Positions 27,260-39,800 of a stretch of DNA of 64,000 nucleotides are shown here, in pieces. The notes beneath the pieces are model-generated. The model did no database searches, was not told where the DNA came from, and saw nothing but the letters and a program-made list of their open reading frames with translations. The DNA comes from Cohnella abietis (GTDB taxonomy: Bacteria; Bacillota; Bacilli; Paenibacillales; Paenibacillaceae). Both the position numbers and the translations under genes were made by a program. Within the stretch, counting starts at the first letter, position 1, and the number at the start of each line of letters is the position of its first letter. The stretch is taken from the NCBI RefSeq assembly GCF_004295585.1, contig NZ_AP019400.1, positions 5,983,501 through 6,047,500 of the forward strand. Reading direction: 5' to 3'.

Positions 27260-28183
27260 TTAGAACAGTGAATAATCGCGATTCAACCTGCGAATAATTC
27301 CATTAACCGTAATTATTAGAATGAATCCAAAGATAGATTGATATACACCCGCAGCTGTAGCCATACCGAAGTCGAATGTTACTCGAAGAGAACGGTACAC
27401 ATAGGTGTCGAGAATATCAGTTGTACTGAATAGCAGCCCGTTGTTACCAACCAATTGATAGAATAAATCAAATTGCCCCTTCATGATGGAGCCAAGTGCG
27501 AACAGAAGAAGGATAACGAAAGTCGATTTCAGCATTGGTAGCGTGATATGTCTAGCCCGTTGAAACATATTCGCACCGTCTATTTTCGCCGCTTCATAGT
27601 AGTCATCACTAATCCCCGTAATAGCAGCAAAATAGATTACCATGCTATAGCCAACGTTCTTCCATAAATAAAAGATAATAATGATTGCAATCCAGAGATT
27701 AGGCTGGCCATAAATATCGATAGGTTCCATACCAAGTGACTTAACTACCGTATTCAGTACGCCTCTTTCATAATTGAACAAGTTGAACACGATAACACTC
27801 AGTACGACGAACGAAACAAAGTACGGCAGAAACAAAACCGATTGGGATATCTTCTTAAACCACTTCCCGCCGACCTCACTGAGTAAAATGGCCACCAGTA
27901 TAGATAAGCCATTTCCTAAGAAAATAAAAACAACGTTGTACCCGAGCGTATTTGCTGTCAGCTCTAATAGTTTGCCTGATTTCCATAAAAACTCGAAATT
28001 CTGAAAACCTACGAATGGTGCATCGAATAATCCACTGTTAAAATCAAACTGAATGAACGCATAGTATACGCCAACCATCGGTGAGTAATTATTAATTAGA
28101 AAGAACACAATCGTTGGCAGTAACATTAGAACGAGCACTTTATTTTTTGCTAGATCCTGAAAAAATCCAGATATCAATCTCAT
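27260..28183 (-). CDS. sugar ABC transporter permease (LplB-like)
   Basis: A 307-residue inner-membrane permease. Its docking loop EAAKIDGANMFQRARHITLP is intact, and the C-terminal INGIIRRLNRDYSLF matches the LplB subfamily ending. It is the first gene of the importer operon. The start ATG is preceded by GGAGGTCAGAGAGAACGA, a rather long spacing. Confidence 0.92.
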   Translation of the reverse strand: MRLISGFFQDLAKNKVLVLMLLPTIVFFLINNYSPMVGVYYAFIQFDFNSGLFDAPFVGFQNFEFLWKSGKLLELTANTLGYNVVFIFLGNGLSILVAILLSEVGGKWFKKISQSVLFLPYFVSFVVLSVIVFNLFNYERGVLNTVVKSLGMEPIDIYGQPNLWIAIIIIFYLWKNVGYSMVIYFAAITGISDDYYEAAKIDGANMFQRARHITLPMLKSTFVILLLFALGSIMKGQFDLFYQLVGNNGLLFSTTDILDTYVYRSLRVTFDFGMATAAGVYQSIFGFILIITVNGIIRRLNRDYSLF

Positions 28184-28406
28184 TCGTTCTCTCTGACCTC
28201 CTCATTTGCCATAATCCATTATTCGTGGTGACAAATCTAAATATAGAGAAGATCTTCCAACACGAGTAGTGAAAATCTTTATTGTCTTAGTAAAAAGGAG
28301 TAGTTTCTGCTGTGAACAATGTGGTTTTTTATGTACCAGTTCGTTAAAACCGCAAATCAATGTCGCTTTCTACATCGAATCGGGTAGGAAAATAGGCAAT
28401 AAAAAA
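28184..28406. other. upstream region of the LplBCA-like operon
   Basis: About 220 bases between the permease start and the terminator of the SLH gene. It should hold the operon promoter. I saw no strong -35/-10 pair, palindrome or Pho-type repeat. Confidence 0.4.
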
Positions 28407-28446
28407 ACACCCCTAGAATCGTTAAAGTTCACGATTTCATAGGGGT
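28407..28446 (-). terminator. terminator of the SLH gene pair
   Basis: On the minus strand the arm CACCCCTA..ATCGT pairs with ACGAT..TAGGGGTG and is followed by a run of seven T. It lies 38 bases after the stop of the metallophosphoesterase gene. Confidence 0.9.
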
Positions 28447-28483
28447 GACATCATACTAATTTTTGCAACAAGCTAAAGATAGG

Positions 28484-31400
28484 TTACTTGTGAAATAAAA
28501 TATTGTGTATCGCCTGCGTTGTCTCAGCGCGGGTCGTATTCTCCTTCGGAGAAAACTTACCATTCTGACGGCCTTTAAGTAAGTTAAGCGAGACCGCCGA
28601 TTGAATGGCATCCTCTGCCCATCCACTTATTAATGCTTTATCTTGAAATTTGCTGCCTTGTTTGATTCCAGTTAAGCTTCCTTTACTAATGACCCATGCA
28701 CGCATCAGCATGACAGCCATTTCTTCCCTCGTAACAAGAGCTTCGGGGGCAAATTTGTTGTTGCCAATCCCCTGGATAATGCCCGCTTCGCTAGCCGCCG
28801 AAATTGTATCTGCATACCATAAGCTATCCGGAACGTCCTCAAAGCGTATTTTTCCTGATGGCTTTATACCAATGGCGCGTGTAAGCAACACTGCAAACTC
28901 GGCACGAGTAACCTGTTTGTTTGGGTGAAAGTCTGACGGTTCATCCCAAGCGTCAAGTGGTTCAATATGAAGGTCGTCGAACAAATGTCTGGCAGCTATA
29001 TCGCCTACGACTTCATTTGCCCAATGCTGTTTCATGTTAGCATAAATCGTATTATACTCCAGAACCATATATGTCCCTCCGCCTGAAAGCTCAAAGACGG
29101 CTTCGGATGAGCTAATGGAGCTATTAGCTGATTGAAATTGCCATTCCCCATCCTCTGTTAAGTGATAAAGTCCCAATCTCTTATTATTTATGTTCGAAAC
29201 GAGAGGCAGATCATTGGATTTCAGTGGCAGCGGTAAATATATTTTTGCCTTTTGACCTGATTTCGCCGTTAAGGCTGCTACGTTAACACCAGATGCCAGC
29301 TTTATTCCTTCTGGTGTATCCCAATCCAGATGTATCATATAGGAGGATGGCCGCACATCATAAGCGCCGGTTGTATCCATCCGCTTCAACCACCACATTA
29401 AATCGTCATCCCATACTTTATAAGATAAAGATATCCTTTGTTCCTCAGAGGTCTGGGAAGGATCGACAGCTGGAATTGAACCGGCAGGAAACCGGATTTT
29501 CCCCCAATTATACTTAATATCCAAATCAGCACCTGCCAATGGCTTGGATACTGTGTATGGTATCTCTATCCTTTCTTTCTCCCGTTCTGCTAGTATTGTT
29601 ACCGCTCCTAAGCTGCCTGCTCCAATTATTTTCGTTGGATCGACTTTTTGGATCATCGATTGATCAATGTCTGTTCCTGTTCCAGGCGATCCACTGCCGC
29701 CATTCCCAGGATTGTTACCAACGTTTCCAGGTCCACCTCCGTTATGGCCTGATGGTAGAGGCAACACTTCCACTTCAATACTCGTTTCGAGTCCTTCATA
29801 AATAGCTTTAATATAGGTTTTTCCAGGTAACTGTGCAGTGACCAGCCCCTTATCATTTACCGATGCTACTGTATTAAAGCTGCTTGTAAATTGTACGCCA
29901 TCCTTAATTAGCTGCGGAGGTGCACCATGACTATACTGGCCAAAAACGTTTAATTGATCTGACTCTCCCACTTTTAAAGCTGGTCTCCCGGTAATTGTGA
30001 TGGATTGCAGCTTGGGGATAGGTGTTACCTCATCATTGGCTTGGACGACGAACGTCACACTGCTTTTAAGATTGTGATAGGTTGCCGAAATAGTCGTCTG
30101 TCCTACTGCTAGAGCTTTGACAAGACCCGTTTGCTCATCCATAAGAGCCACTTCAGGCGATGAGTTGTGCAGTATTAACCCTTCAACAGCAGGTGAACTC
30201 CCATCAAAAAGCGTTACAGTATGCTGATCGCTGTATACGGCAGTTATTACTGATTGCCGTTGTTCTCCTATTTTTACTGGAGCTAATCCGCTTAGCCTGA
30301 TATATTCCAAGGTCGGCTCTTGCGACAGCTCTTCCCTTACCGTCAAGAGGTACGAACCTGAAAGGGTTCCTACTGTTGCCGTAATAACGGTATCTCCTAC
30401 TGCATTCGCTTTAATAGTGTTATTGCTTTCAATCGAAGCAACCGACGGATTGCTGCTGGTAATGGCAAAGCCCTCAACCATTTTCGTACTGCCATCTGTA
30501 TAGTTAGCTTGGATGGCATAGCCTAAGCTACTGCTTCCCGCCCCCTCTACTGATTGGGGTCCGATTATATCGCCTATCTTCATAGGTGCCAGCCCTGTTA
30601 TTTGGATCGACTGCATAATAGGCTCGATAATCAAGAGAGCTTTCTCTTCAAGCTTAGCTTCATTGCCGTTAGCATCCTTGGCTACTGCATACCAAGTATA
30701 TTCCTTATTATGCTCCAAATTCGGCCATTCGTAGGTTGCTTTTCCATTAGCCTCATTGGCTGGTATTGTTCCAAGTAATTTTATCTTGCTGCCCTTAATT
30801 TGAATATAATCCGTAGCTAGTTCAGTAGGATGTGGATCCGTATAAAGCGGCATCGTGAAAAACTCAGCTTTTTCCTGAAAGAATCCGTAATTATCATCGG
30901 TAATCGGCGAATAGGGAACCATATTAATTTCCCCGTCTTTTACATTGAAATATAACATTCTGAAATAGGCTGCTCCGCCCATTGCTGTATCCTGATAATC
31001 CTGTAGCAATTCATATACAACCTTTCCACCAAGCCTCTTAACATTAGAATAGGAGGCTTGACTGTGCCCAGAGATCACCATGAATATATTTGTATTCTTA
31101 ACTACGATTGCATCCCTTAACGCTTTTCCACTTGAATCGTATTCGTTCTCCCCAGCTTCACGGCCGAGGTCATAGTTCAAATACCCGTGTACAGCAAGAA
31201 TGGCCTTGCGATCCTTGTGCTGCTCCAAAACCTGATTAGCCCATGCTAAGCTGCTAGCCTGATTAATGCCGTTCCAACCGACATATAGGATAATAAAATC
31301 AATACCACCTGCGGTAATAAGATCATAATGATGCTCGTTATTGTTTATTTGTCCTCCATATTGTGGTTTATTCTTGAACCGATGCTCACCAAAATAGGAG

Positions 31401-33775
31401 AAATAACTGCTGCTTAAATCATGATTTCCCTGTAAAACTCCATAGGGAATATTCGCATCATCTAGAATCTGCATGCTTTCATTGGCATTTCTCCATTGTC
31501 TTGTGTCACCTGCATTGTCCACAATGTCTCCCGTATGCATAACATATTGAAGCTTTTGTGCGTCTTTGTTATCTGCAAGCCATTGTGTTATCCGTTTGTA
31601 GGCATAGGGAAATTTATCAGATTCATGCTGTGTATCCGACATCCATGCAAACGAAAAATCATATTCGTCGGACGAAGGATTACGTCCAGGTAGCATCGTA
31701 TCTGGCTGAGTCGCAGCAACGTATAGCTTAGCTATTTTGTTTTTCACCATGCTGCTTTTATCCAGCTTGCCAATTAACTTGAAATCTTTATTGTTGCTAT
31801 TGCCTACTTGTGACGCAATCTGAATCCATTTGGAAGTATTATAATTCCAAGCATATAACATAATCTGTTCTTTGGAATGTCCTTCCCAGACTACCTCAAG
31901 CTCATCCATCTGCGAAATATCATCGTTTATAGTCATTTCAAACCGCTGATACGGGTAGTTCCACAAAGATTTAGTGGTATAGTAGGATTGGTCCGCTGCT
32001 TTGATAAGTTCAGAAGCAATGGGGACTGCTGTACCCTCCCCTGCATTTGTGGGCGGAATTTTGGCATCTGACTGTTCGTAAATCCCATCCGTGACGCTTT
32101 TTGTACTGAAATCCTTTACCATTTGAGTGGATTTCTCGTAAAATCTGACATCAATTGTTTCTCCAGTTGGCGAATAAGTAGATACTCTAAGGGGCGCTGA
32201 GCTCTCTCCCTGCACAAGCGAGCCCGTCTCTTCATCAGCTATTATAGATGGCGACATCTTCGAGCCATCGATTTGGAATGTAATCACCTTACTCTCTTTT
32301 TCCAACGGATCAGTTAGGGAAGCTGCTTCAATTCCCAGTGTATGGACACCACTCTTCAATCCATTCAGCATAGACTGGAAACCGTCCATTTCGTTGTTCA
32401 GCTCAAGCCATGTGCCACCATCCAAGCTGTAGCTAATCTTGGCTGGTTGGTTAGTTATGCCGGCTATAGTTAAATCTGGCGTATAATAGACGGCTTCTTG
32501 CTTAGGCTGCTGTATTGTCAATACAAGCGAGCTCTTCACCTCTGTCTTGCCTTTCACAACAAATCCACTTTGCTTGCCCATACTGCGATATTCGGCATTA
32601 ATCCATGCTGCACTGCGTGATGTCTTGGATACTTTAACCTCATCAACACCACCACGGAAGGCTCCGCCATTCTGAAAGCTTGCGTCAGAAGCTTTACTGA
32701 TGGTTAGCGGCGTTGTTGCCGAGCCGGTTGTTGTAATTAAAGAGCCAGCGCGCGTTGCTGTATTAACCAAAGCACCATTACAATAGAACTTTAAGTTATC
32801 CGTTGGTTTCGTTTTATCATAGGTTAAGGTAAGGTACGTCCAATCCTTCGTCACATCGCAAGCTACCAATTCAGCTCCCGTCGCCTTTCCATTAACCGCT
32901 GAATCTGTACTGTCCGTAAACAGGTTTGCTATCCATTTACCTGCGGACAGCTTAAGCACGTAAGCGTCATTTACGCTTGCAGTGCCGCGTACTCTTGATA
33001 TTAAATTCGCACTGAGTGTTGTAAATTCATACTCATTAGCCCGCGCCCAAGCTGAAATCGTAATTTGACCTTCACCATCTCCAACGTTTCCATTTTTTGC
33101 TCTTACGTACCCACGATGGCTTTCATAGTAACGCCCCACCATATTGTAGGGATCCTCTTTGCCTTCAATGGTGTAAGAAACCCCACTATTACCGGCACCT
33201 ATCGTATTGCGCAAACCCGTATTATCGTTTGAGGTTGAATCTGAAAACTGTTTAACCCTTTCCGCCTTGGCAAAATAATCCTCAATCCGTTCGCCGAAAT
33301 GATAGACTAACAGGTAATTAGGATCCCATACCTTTTTCGCCTGTGAATCTACTAATGTAGTTCCCCCGTAGTATAGCCAAATCGCATCCTGGTCGGAAGC
33401 AGCGCCAATGAAAGGAACCTGCACCCAGACAATGCTTTCATCCTTAACGTTCCACTTTTCAACCTCATAAGGAAGCTGTTTTGTTTGATCATTGCTATAA
33501 AATTTCAGATCACTTTCATTAGTCACCTTATAATCAATCATCGAGGAATCAAGTCGAATGGGCACTGAGAAATTAGTCAAGTTCTCTGTACCTACCAAAT
33601 TATCAAAGTTCAGTTTAATTCGGTAATTTCGATCTGGGTCCTGCCACTGCGACGGTACTGGAGCTTCTGCTGCGCGGGCAACCTGCTGTAATGGAAGCGA
33701 CAGCAGCAACTCGCACAATAGAAGCAGCGCCAATACTAACGAACAACTCTTTCTTAATCGCATAAATAAGTGCAC
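28484..33775 (-). CDS. SLH-anchored secreted metallophosphoesterase with DUF2341, LamG and Ig-like domains
   Basis: A 1,763-residue surface protein. Order: signal peptide (1-36); DUF2341-like domain with IRLDSSMIDYKV (about 45-130); LamG-like lectin domain (about 180-400); calcineurin-like metallophosphoesterase (about 705-960); three BIG2-type Ig-like domains (about 1100-1375); a Gly-rich linker; a C-terminal module; three SLH domains (about 1580-1763) that bind cell-wall polymer. Phosphoesterase motifs are SDTQHES, HTGDIVDNAGD, GNHDLS, AVHGYLN and SGHSQ. The last lacks the usual second His of GHxH. The GTG start has AAGGAG upstream. It follows another SLH gene by 36 bases behind a Pho-box-like array, so a role in extracellular phosphate release from phosphodiesters or phosphomonoesters is likely. 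Confidence 0.88.
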   Translation of the reverse strand: MHLFMRLRKSCSLVLALLLLCELLLSLPLQQVARAAEAPVPSQWQDPDRNYRIKLNFDNLVGTENLTNFSVPIRLDSSMIDYKVTNESDLKFYSNDQTKQLPYEVEKWNVKDESIVWVQVPFIGAASDQDAIWLYYGGTTLVDSQAKKVWDPNYLLVYHFGERIEDYFAKAERVKQFSDSTSNDNTGLRNTIGAGNSGVSYTIEGKEDPYNMVGRYYESHRGYVRAKNGNVGDGEGQITISAWARANEYEFTTLSANLISRVRGTASVNDAYVLKLSAGKWIANLFTDSTDSAVNGKATGAELVACDVTKDWTYLTLTYDKTKPTDNLKFYCNGALVNTATRAGSLITTTGSATTPLTISKASDASFQNGGAFRGGVDEVKVSKTSRSAAWINAEYRSMGKQSGFVVKGKTEVKSSLVLTIQQPKQEAVYYTPDLTIAGITNQPAKISYSLDGGTWLELNNEMDGFQSMLNGLKSGVHTLGIEAASLTDPLEKESKVITFQIDGSKMSPSIIADEETGSLVQGESSAPLRVSTYSPTGETIDVRFYEKSTQMVKDFSTKSVTDGIYEQSDAKIPPTNAGEGTAVPIASELIKAADQSYYTTKSLWNYPYQRFEMTINDDISQMDELEVVWEGHSKEQIMLYAWNYNTSKWIQIASQVGNSNNKDFKLIGKLDKSSMVKNKIAKLYVAATQPDTMLPGRNPSSDEYDFSFAWMSDTQHESDKFPYAYKRITQWLADNKDAQKLQYVMHTGDIVDNAGDTRQWRNANESMQILDDANIPYGVLQGNHDLSSSYFSYFGEHRFKNKPQYGGQINNNEHHYDLITAGGIDFIILYVGWNGINQASSLAWANQVLEQHKDRKAILAVHGYLNYDLGREAGENEYDSSGKALRDAIVVKNTNIFMVISGHSQASYSNVKRLGGKVVYELLQDYQDTAMGGAAYFRMLYFNVKDGEINMVPYSPITDDNYGFFQEKAEFFTMPLYTDPHPTELATDYIQIKGSKIKLLGTIPANEANGKATYEWPNLEHNKEYTWYAVAKDANGNEAKLEEKALLIIEPIMQSIQITGLAPMKIGDIIGPQSVEGAGSSSLGYAIQANYTDGSTKMVEGFAITSSNPSVASIESNNTIKANAVGDTVITATVGTLSGSYLLTVREELSQEPTLEYIRLSGLAPVKIGEQRQSVITAVYSDQHTVTLFDGSSPAVEGLILHNSSPEVALMDEQTGLVKALAVGQTTISATYHNLKSSVTFVVQANDEVTPIPKLQSITITGRPALKVGESDQLNVFGQYSHGAPPQLIKDGVQFTSSFNTVASVNDKGLVTAQLPGKTYIKAIYEGLETSIEVEVLPLPSGHNGGGPGNVGNNPGNGGSGSPGTGTDIDQSMIQKVDPTKIIGAGSLGAVTILAEREKERIEIPYTVSKPLAGADLDIKYNWGKIRFPAGSIPAVDPSQTSEEQRISLSYKVWDDDLMWWLKRMDTTGAYDVRPSSYMIHLDWDTPEGIKLASGVNVAALTAKSGQKAKIYLPLPLKSNDLPLVSNINNKRLGLYHLTEDGEWQFQSANSSISSSEAVFELSGGGTYMVLEYNTIYANMKQHWANEVVGDIAARHLFDDLHIEPLDAWDEPSDFHPNKQVTRAEFAVLLTRAIGIKPSGKIRFEDVPDSLWYADTISAASEAGIIQGIGNNKFAPEALVTREEMAVMLMRAWVISKGSLTGIKQGSKFQDKALISGWAEDAIQSAVSLNLLKGRQNGKFSPKENTTRAETTQAIHNILFHK

Positions 33776-33811
33776 TATAATCGACTCCTTCTGTTAATCT
33801 TTTGTAGTTTG

Positions 33812-36800
33812 TTATTTGATGTCCTTATTTAGCATCTTTAACAGCACCTGTGCTACTTCCGCTCGCGTTGCATTATGCTGTGGATAAAACATTTTGTTGC
33901 CCGAACCTTCAAGCAAACCAAGCTTTGCCGAGAAATTGATCGCGTCCTGCGACCAGGATGCAAAACTATTGCTATCTGCAAACCTTTGACTAGCAGCAGT
34001 TGCTAGCACACCGCTAAGATTTTCATAAACCCGCACTAGAAGGACAGCCATTTCTTCTCGTGTGATAGTTGAATTAGGTTCAAATTGATCACCATGCCGC
34101 CCTTTCACTAAGCCAAGCGCTGCAGCGCCTCCAATATAGCTTGAATACCAGGCATCCGCAGGCACATCTCCAAAACTATCAGTTGATTGCTGCGGGATAT
34201 TAAAGGTTTTTACGAGCATAGCAATAAATTCAGCCCGACTTACTGCTTTATTAGGTTCGAATTTATTCTCGCTTACGCCTTCAACCTTATGCTTTGCACT
34301 CATGATTTCAATTGTTCGATAAGCCCAGTGGTCTGGCATCACGTCTCCATATCCTTTACGGTACTCCATAACGACATAACGTCCGCTTTCTTCAATGTCA
34401 ACGCGAATACCCTCTTCAATCGCTTTCCCGCCAACGTATTTCATGCTTCCATCGTCTAACAGTCTGTACACCCCATACAATTCTCTGTCAGCTCCTGGCG
34501 CTACCGAGAATACCGCTTGTATAGGCTTCGATAACCGCTGAGGCATAGGGACCGAATTTTTATTATCAGACAACGCGTTAAACGATATTTCATACATGGC
34601 CGTAACGGGGTTAAGCTTTACTCCTGCCGAAACCCGTTCTTCTGCTTTACGCACCCATTCTTTCTTCGCAGACTCCACAAGAGCTGGGAATGATAAGACA
34701 ATAGGGGCTTTCTCTATTTTGTTGTCCGAAAATTGTGCTTGTAATGACTGCAATAGATTTCCAGGCACTTCTAGGATAAGTCCGTTCTTCTTCAATTCCA
34801 CCGAACGGTTGCCCAGAACCGTACCGGCATCAACCGCAAAAACAGCTTGCTCTACATCATCTTTCAGCTGAATACTCTGTTTGGCTGAAGGTCCCGTAAA
34901 ATCCGAGTTATTGATTCGATAAATTTGTTTATTAGCTGGCTCAACGACAGGGTTATAGGATGAACCACCATTATTCCCGTCTGATTTAAGCTCCACAGTT
35001 ATTGGATAACTGGTTATTAAATCTTTGTACACCGCTGTAATAACCGATGTCCCTGGCTGTAAGCCCTTAATCACTCCCGGACCTTCAATCCGCAATATAT
35101 TGGAATTCTGCGTTGACCATTCTGCCCATTGGGTAACATCGCGGGCTGCCGACTGACTGTAAGCCGCTTCTAAAAGATACGTACCCAACTCTCCTACACG
35201 AATACTAGATGGTCCTATTAAGCGCAGCGACTTCAACCCGTCCTCCGACTCAACGGGTGGTGTAGAGCCCTTAACAACTAGCATAAACCCAGCGGTAAAA
35301 GAGCGATATGTTGCCGTAATTTGAACGGTGCCATAATTGTGGGCATTGACTACTCCGGTCACGGGATCAATAGTAGCGACATTAGGACTCTCGCTTCGAT
35401 AAACCACACCATCGCCTTGCTCTGGTTGCGTTACTAACCCGTCACTGAAGGTAGCCTGCAACGAGGTCGTACCACTTTTACTTATGTCCAATAGAGATGG
35501 ACCGGTAAATACGAGTGATGTCAGCTGCGCCTCTTCGGGGTCAATTACGACGGGCTGCTCCGTAATGTTGATCACCCAATCCGCGTCTAGACCCCGGAAT
35601 GAGGCGTGAATTATTGCAATCCCACGGCTTACAGCAATAATTGCGCCAGTCACAGGATTAACCGTAGCGATATCCGGTCGATTTGAGGTATAAATCACGC
35701 CGTTAGCTACGTACTCAATAGGCCTGCTGGCATAACTTATTTTCGCTTTAAGCAACGCGGACTCTCCGATTTTCAATGATCCTGGTCCTTCTAGTAATAG
35801 CAGCTGTGGTGCATCTTCCGTTATCGTGATTATCTTGCTTGCGACAAGTTTGCCATATACCACTGTCAGCTTCGTCGTTCCGCTGCGTAATGGTGTAATT
35901 AGTCCTGAATCAGATATTGAAGCGATATCTGGATTCGAGCTCATATAGATAACACGCTGTTGAATAATCGTTTCTACATCATTCAGATCCTTCTTCTTGA
36001 CGACGGCTTGTCCTGTCAGGCCAACCGTCCAATCGCTCTGAATGTCCCACCGTATAGAGGTTATTTCTTCTGGAGTTTTACTGGATGCATATAAGCTGTA
36101 TAAAGCTTGCACAGCTGCATCTGAAAACACTTTATCGTAAAGCTGAACAAAGTCGATTTTACCATTGAAATAATTGAATGCTTTCCCGGTAGCATCCAAA
36201 GAGGCTCCAAGGGTCAGATCTATTTTGCTTGAGCCGCCTATAGCCCCACTCTCAGATTGGCTAGCCTCTAACACGCCATTAAGGTAAAGCTTTGCTGTAT
36301 ACCCGTCGTACGTTGCTACAGCATGATAAATTTTATTAGCCTCCAAGCTTGTAGTGCTATTGACGATTACATATGTCCCCGCTTTATTGAACATGTCCCA
36401 TACATAGAAACGAGCAGTTAGCTTCTTGTTGATCGGATTATATTCCATGACATAATCAGACTGCTTGTTCTTAGCAACAATCGTCTGAGCACTGTATATA
36501 TCCTCCAAAGAGAAAGCTGTAATAATGGACATATATTCTGGACTTAGTGACGGTTGATGTGGAACACGAACATATGCGTCACTACCATTAAGCGACAAGA
36601 CATTCTTACCAAAGCTTGGATCATAGCCTACTCCCGGTGAACCTATCGCTTCACCATCATGATGAGATGGGCCACCGTCTATAACAGCCGATTGCTCAAA
36701 GCTATAATCGAGCTCTGGTACCTCATTCTCTCCAGCCATAATTCTTCCTGGGATGAGATATGCTCTCGACAGACTTGGAGACATCCAATCTCCCGTTGAA

Positions 36801-39800
36801 ACGCCCGCCTCTATTTTGAAGGTATACGTGGTGCCGGGCCGCAGCGCTTTGAGTATAAATTGTCGATCAAGCTTAGATACGGTAGCAATGTTCTGACCAT
36901 CCATCGAAATTCGGTATTTGTCTATGCCAAATTCGTCTACAGCTTCCGGCCACGAAATCTGTAATCCCCCTGCGGCACCGGGTTTAAGTTCGATCTGGGT
37001 GCCATTAGGCCATAGCTTTTCTATGGGGCGTTTCATCTTCATTTTTATGACTAAATGGGATTTGTAGGTACTATCAGTATTCTCTTTACTATATAGGCTC
37101 ACTGTATAATCGCCCGATACTTCCTTCAACCCAATGCTGACCCCTTTGTCAGAGGCCAACCGAGCTTTAGCATAGGAAGTAATGTCCAGCTGTCGCCATC
37201 CCAGCTTATTAGAAAATGGCAAGCTTTGAAGGCTTTCATTCATATTCGGCATATTAGCAAAAGTAATCGTGTTCTCATTCCAATTATTATCTGAAATTCC
37301 AAACGCGGTAACTTGCTGAATTATGCTGTCGGTAGCTCTTACATCAGTAATTGAACCGTACATATTCAGCGTAACTGATTCAATGTCTTCCATATCCTCC
37401 CGACTGATGCCACTTAAATCATATTTCAAAATCCCATAACGCAAGTTTGTATTAGCTGCTAAGCTATTTTTGATGTCTACAAACGGCTGACTACCGTAAT
37501 TGTCAGTGCTTGGACTCGCTTGAACGAAGGTATCATCTGTTACGGAAGCTATGACTTTACCGTTTATGTCAGGTATGGATTTTGCAGTCACTATCACTTT
37601 GGTTGTCGCCGTCAGCGTCCCGTCACTCACTTTTACATTCACTGTACCTGCAGACAATCCAGTAATGACCGCTTTATTACCGGTCGCATCAATTTGTACA
37701 ATGCCAGTTTGATCAACCTCCCATTGCAAGGGTGAGCTCACCGGATAAACAGCTGCTGCTAGCACAATAGCTTCTCCTGTTACCACTTTTGCTATCGCAT
37801 GGTTAATACTAATACCTGGTAGCCTATAGCTAAGTGTAGGACCGTTATCTGTTAAATTTCCCGTCCTATCCATTGCCTCTACCCGAAATGAAACCAGCTC
37901 GCCTGGTCTCAGATCAGCGACAGTATATGAATGCGTTGCACTAGTAAGCGTAGACAGTAGCTTATCGTTCTTAAATACCTGGTATTGTGTAGCACCAACG
38001 CTATCCGTTGCAGCATTAGCCGCTGCTGTTGGCCATGTTAATTGATACTCCGTTGGGCCAGTCAGTACGCCCGTTAAGCTGCTGTTGGCCGGCCAGATCG
38101 GAGCACCGCTGCTGTTCTGGGTTGCTTTAATTTTATATAATTGCTGTACTTCTGCATCGTCTAAAGCTTTCTTAAAAATTCTAAAATCGTCTAAATTTCC
38201 TTTGAAAGCCCAATTTCCCTTGCCATCCTTACCTATATTTAAACCTAGGCTTGTGTCAATGTTGCCCGCATTCGCAATATTGAGCGATCCCTTGAGTTCA
38301 TTATCAACATACACTTGTGCCAAACTACTGCGCTTATAGGACACGACAACATGATGCCAGCTGTCATCACCAACTACAAAGGTTTTTGGCAAATCCACTC
38401 GAGCTGTCGATGCTCCTTTGTAATTCACCGTTAACTTCCCCGCAGTCACACCTATTTGCCAACCAAGATTGCCGCCACTATCCCAATCTTTATTGGAAAT
38501 GACCGTCATTTCTGAGCTTGGATCATTGGTTTTCACCCAAAAAGAAATACTAAAATCTTGAGCTGTGCCGAACTTAAATTTACTTGCGTTTAATTCGATC
38601 GAGCCGAATCCACTTGTATCGGCAGCCTTCTCCCCGATTATTCCTTCACTATAAGAGAGCCTATCTTGAGCTATACCGTGATTATTGTAGCCCGAAGCAT
38701 CAAGCACACTTCCTTCAAACGGCAGAAAAAGCAGCTGTTGATCCATCATTCCCGCTTCGACAACTTCCCCGAAGCTCTTTGAAGGACCACTATTGCTTAC
38801 ATTCCCCAGCCTATCCATAGCCTCTACCCTAAATGTGACCTTCTCATTTGGAATAAGATCGGTCACAGTATACGAATAGGTGTCGCCACTTACGGTACCC
38901 ACTGACTTATCATTTTTATATATCTGATACAGCGTTGCGCCTATGCTATCTACCGAATTATTAACCTCTGCCGCTGTCCATGTTAACTGATATTCAGTTG
39001 GACTAACGGGAACTCCCGTTAGAGAACTGTTCACAGGCCAGAGTGGAGCGTTACTGCTATTCTGTGTAGTCTTAATGGTGTACAATTGCTGAACTTCTGT
39101 ACTGTCTAGCGCTCTCTTAAAAATTCTAAAATCATCTAAGCTTCCTTTATAAGACCAGCCGTCATTACCGTCCTTACCTATATTTAACTTCAAGGCTGTA
39201 TCGATGTTACCCGTGTTAGCAATATCAAGTGTGCCCTTGGACGCATTGTCGATATATACGGTTGCGAGACTACTGCGTTTGTAGGATACAACAACATGAT
39301 GCCAGCTACCGTCGCTCACAACAAAGTTTTTTGGTAAATCCACACGTGTTTTTAAGGCACCTTTGTAATTTACAGTCAGTTTCCCTCCGGATACTCCTAT
39401 CTGCCAACCAGGATTGGCCCCGCTTGTCCAATTTTTATTGGAGACAATCGTCATATCAGGACTTTGATCATTCGTTTTCAACCAGAAAGATATAGTGAAA
39501 TCTTGAGAATCGCTAAACTTAAACTTATTGGCGTCTAATCCAATTGATCCTAATCCAGTTGTATCTATAGCCTTATCTCCGATCGTCCCAGCGGGATAAG
39601 ATAACGTCCCTTGAGCGGTACCGTGATTTTTGTTGCCTGAGCCATCTAATACACTTCCTTCAAATGGCAGAAAAAGCAGCTGATCGTCCAACATTCCTGG
39701 TTGAACGGCTTTCACATAAGATGGCATATTGAAAGATGAAATAAGTAGAAAAAATACTAGTGAGCTTACTATCAATTTGCTAATTTTCTTTTCAATAATG

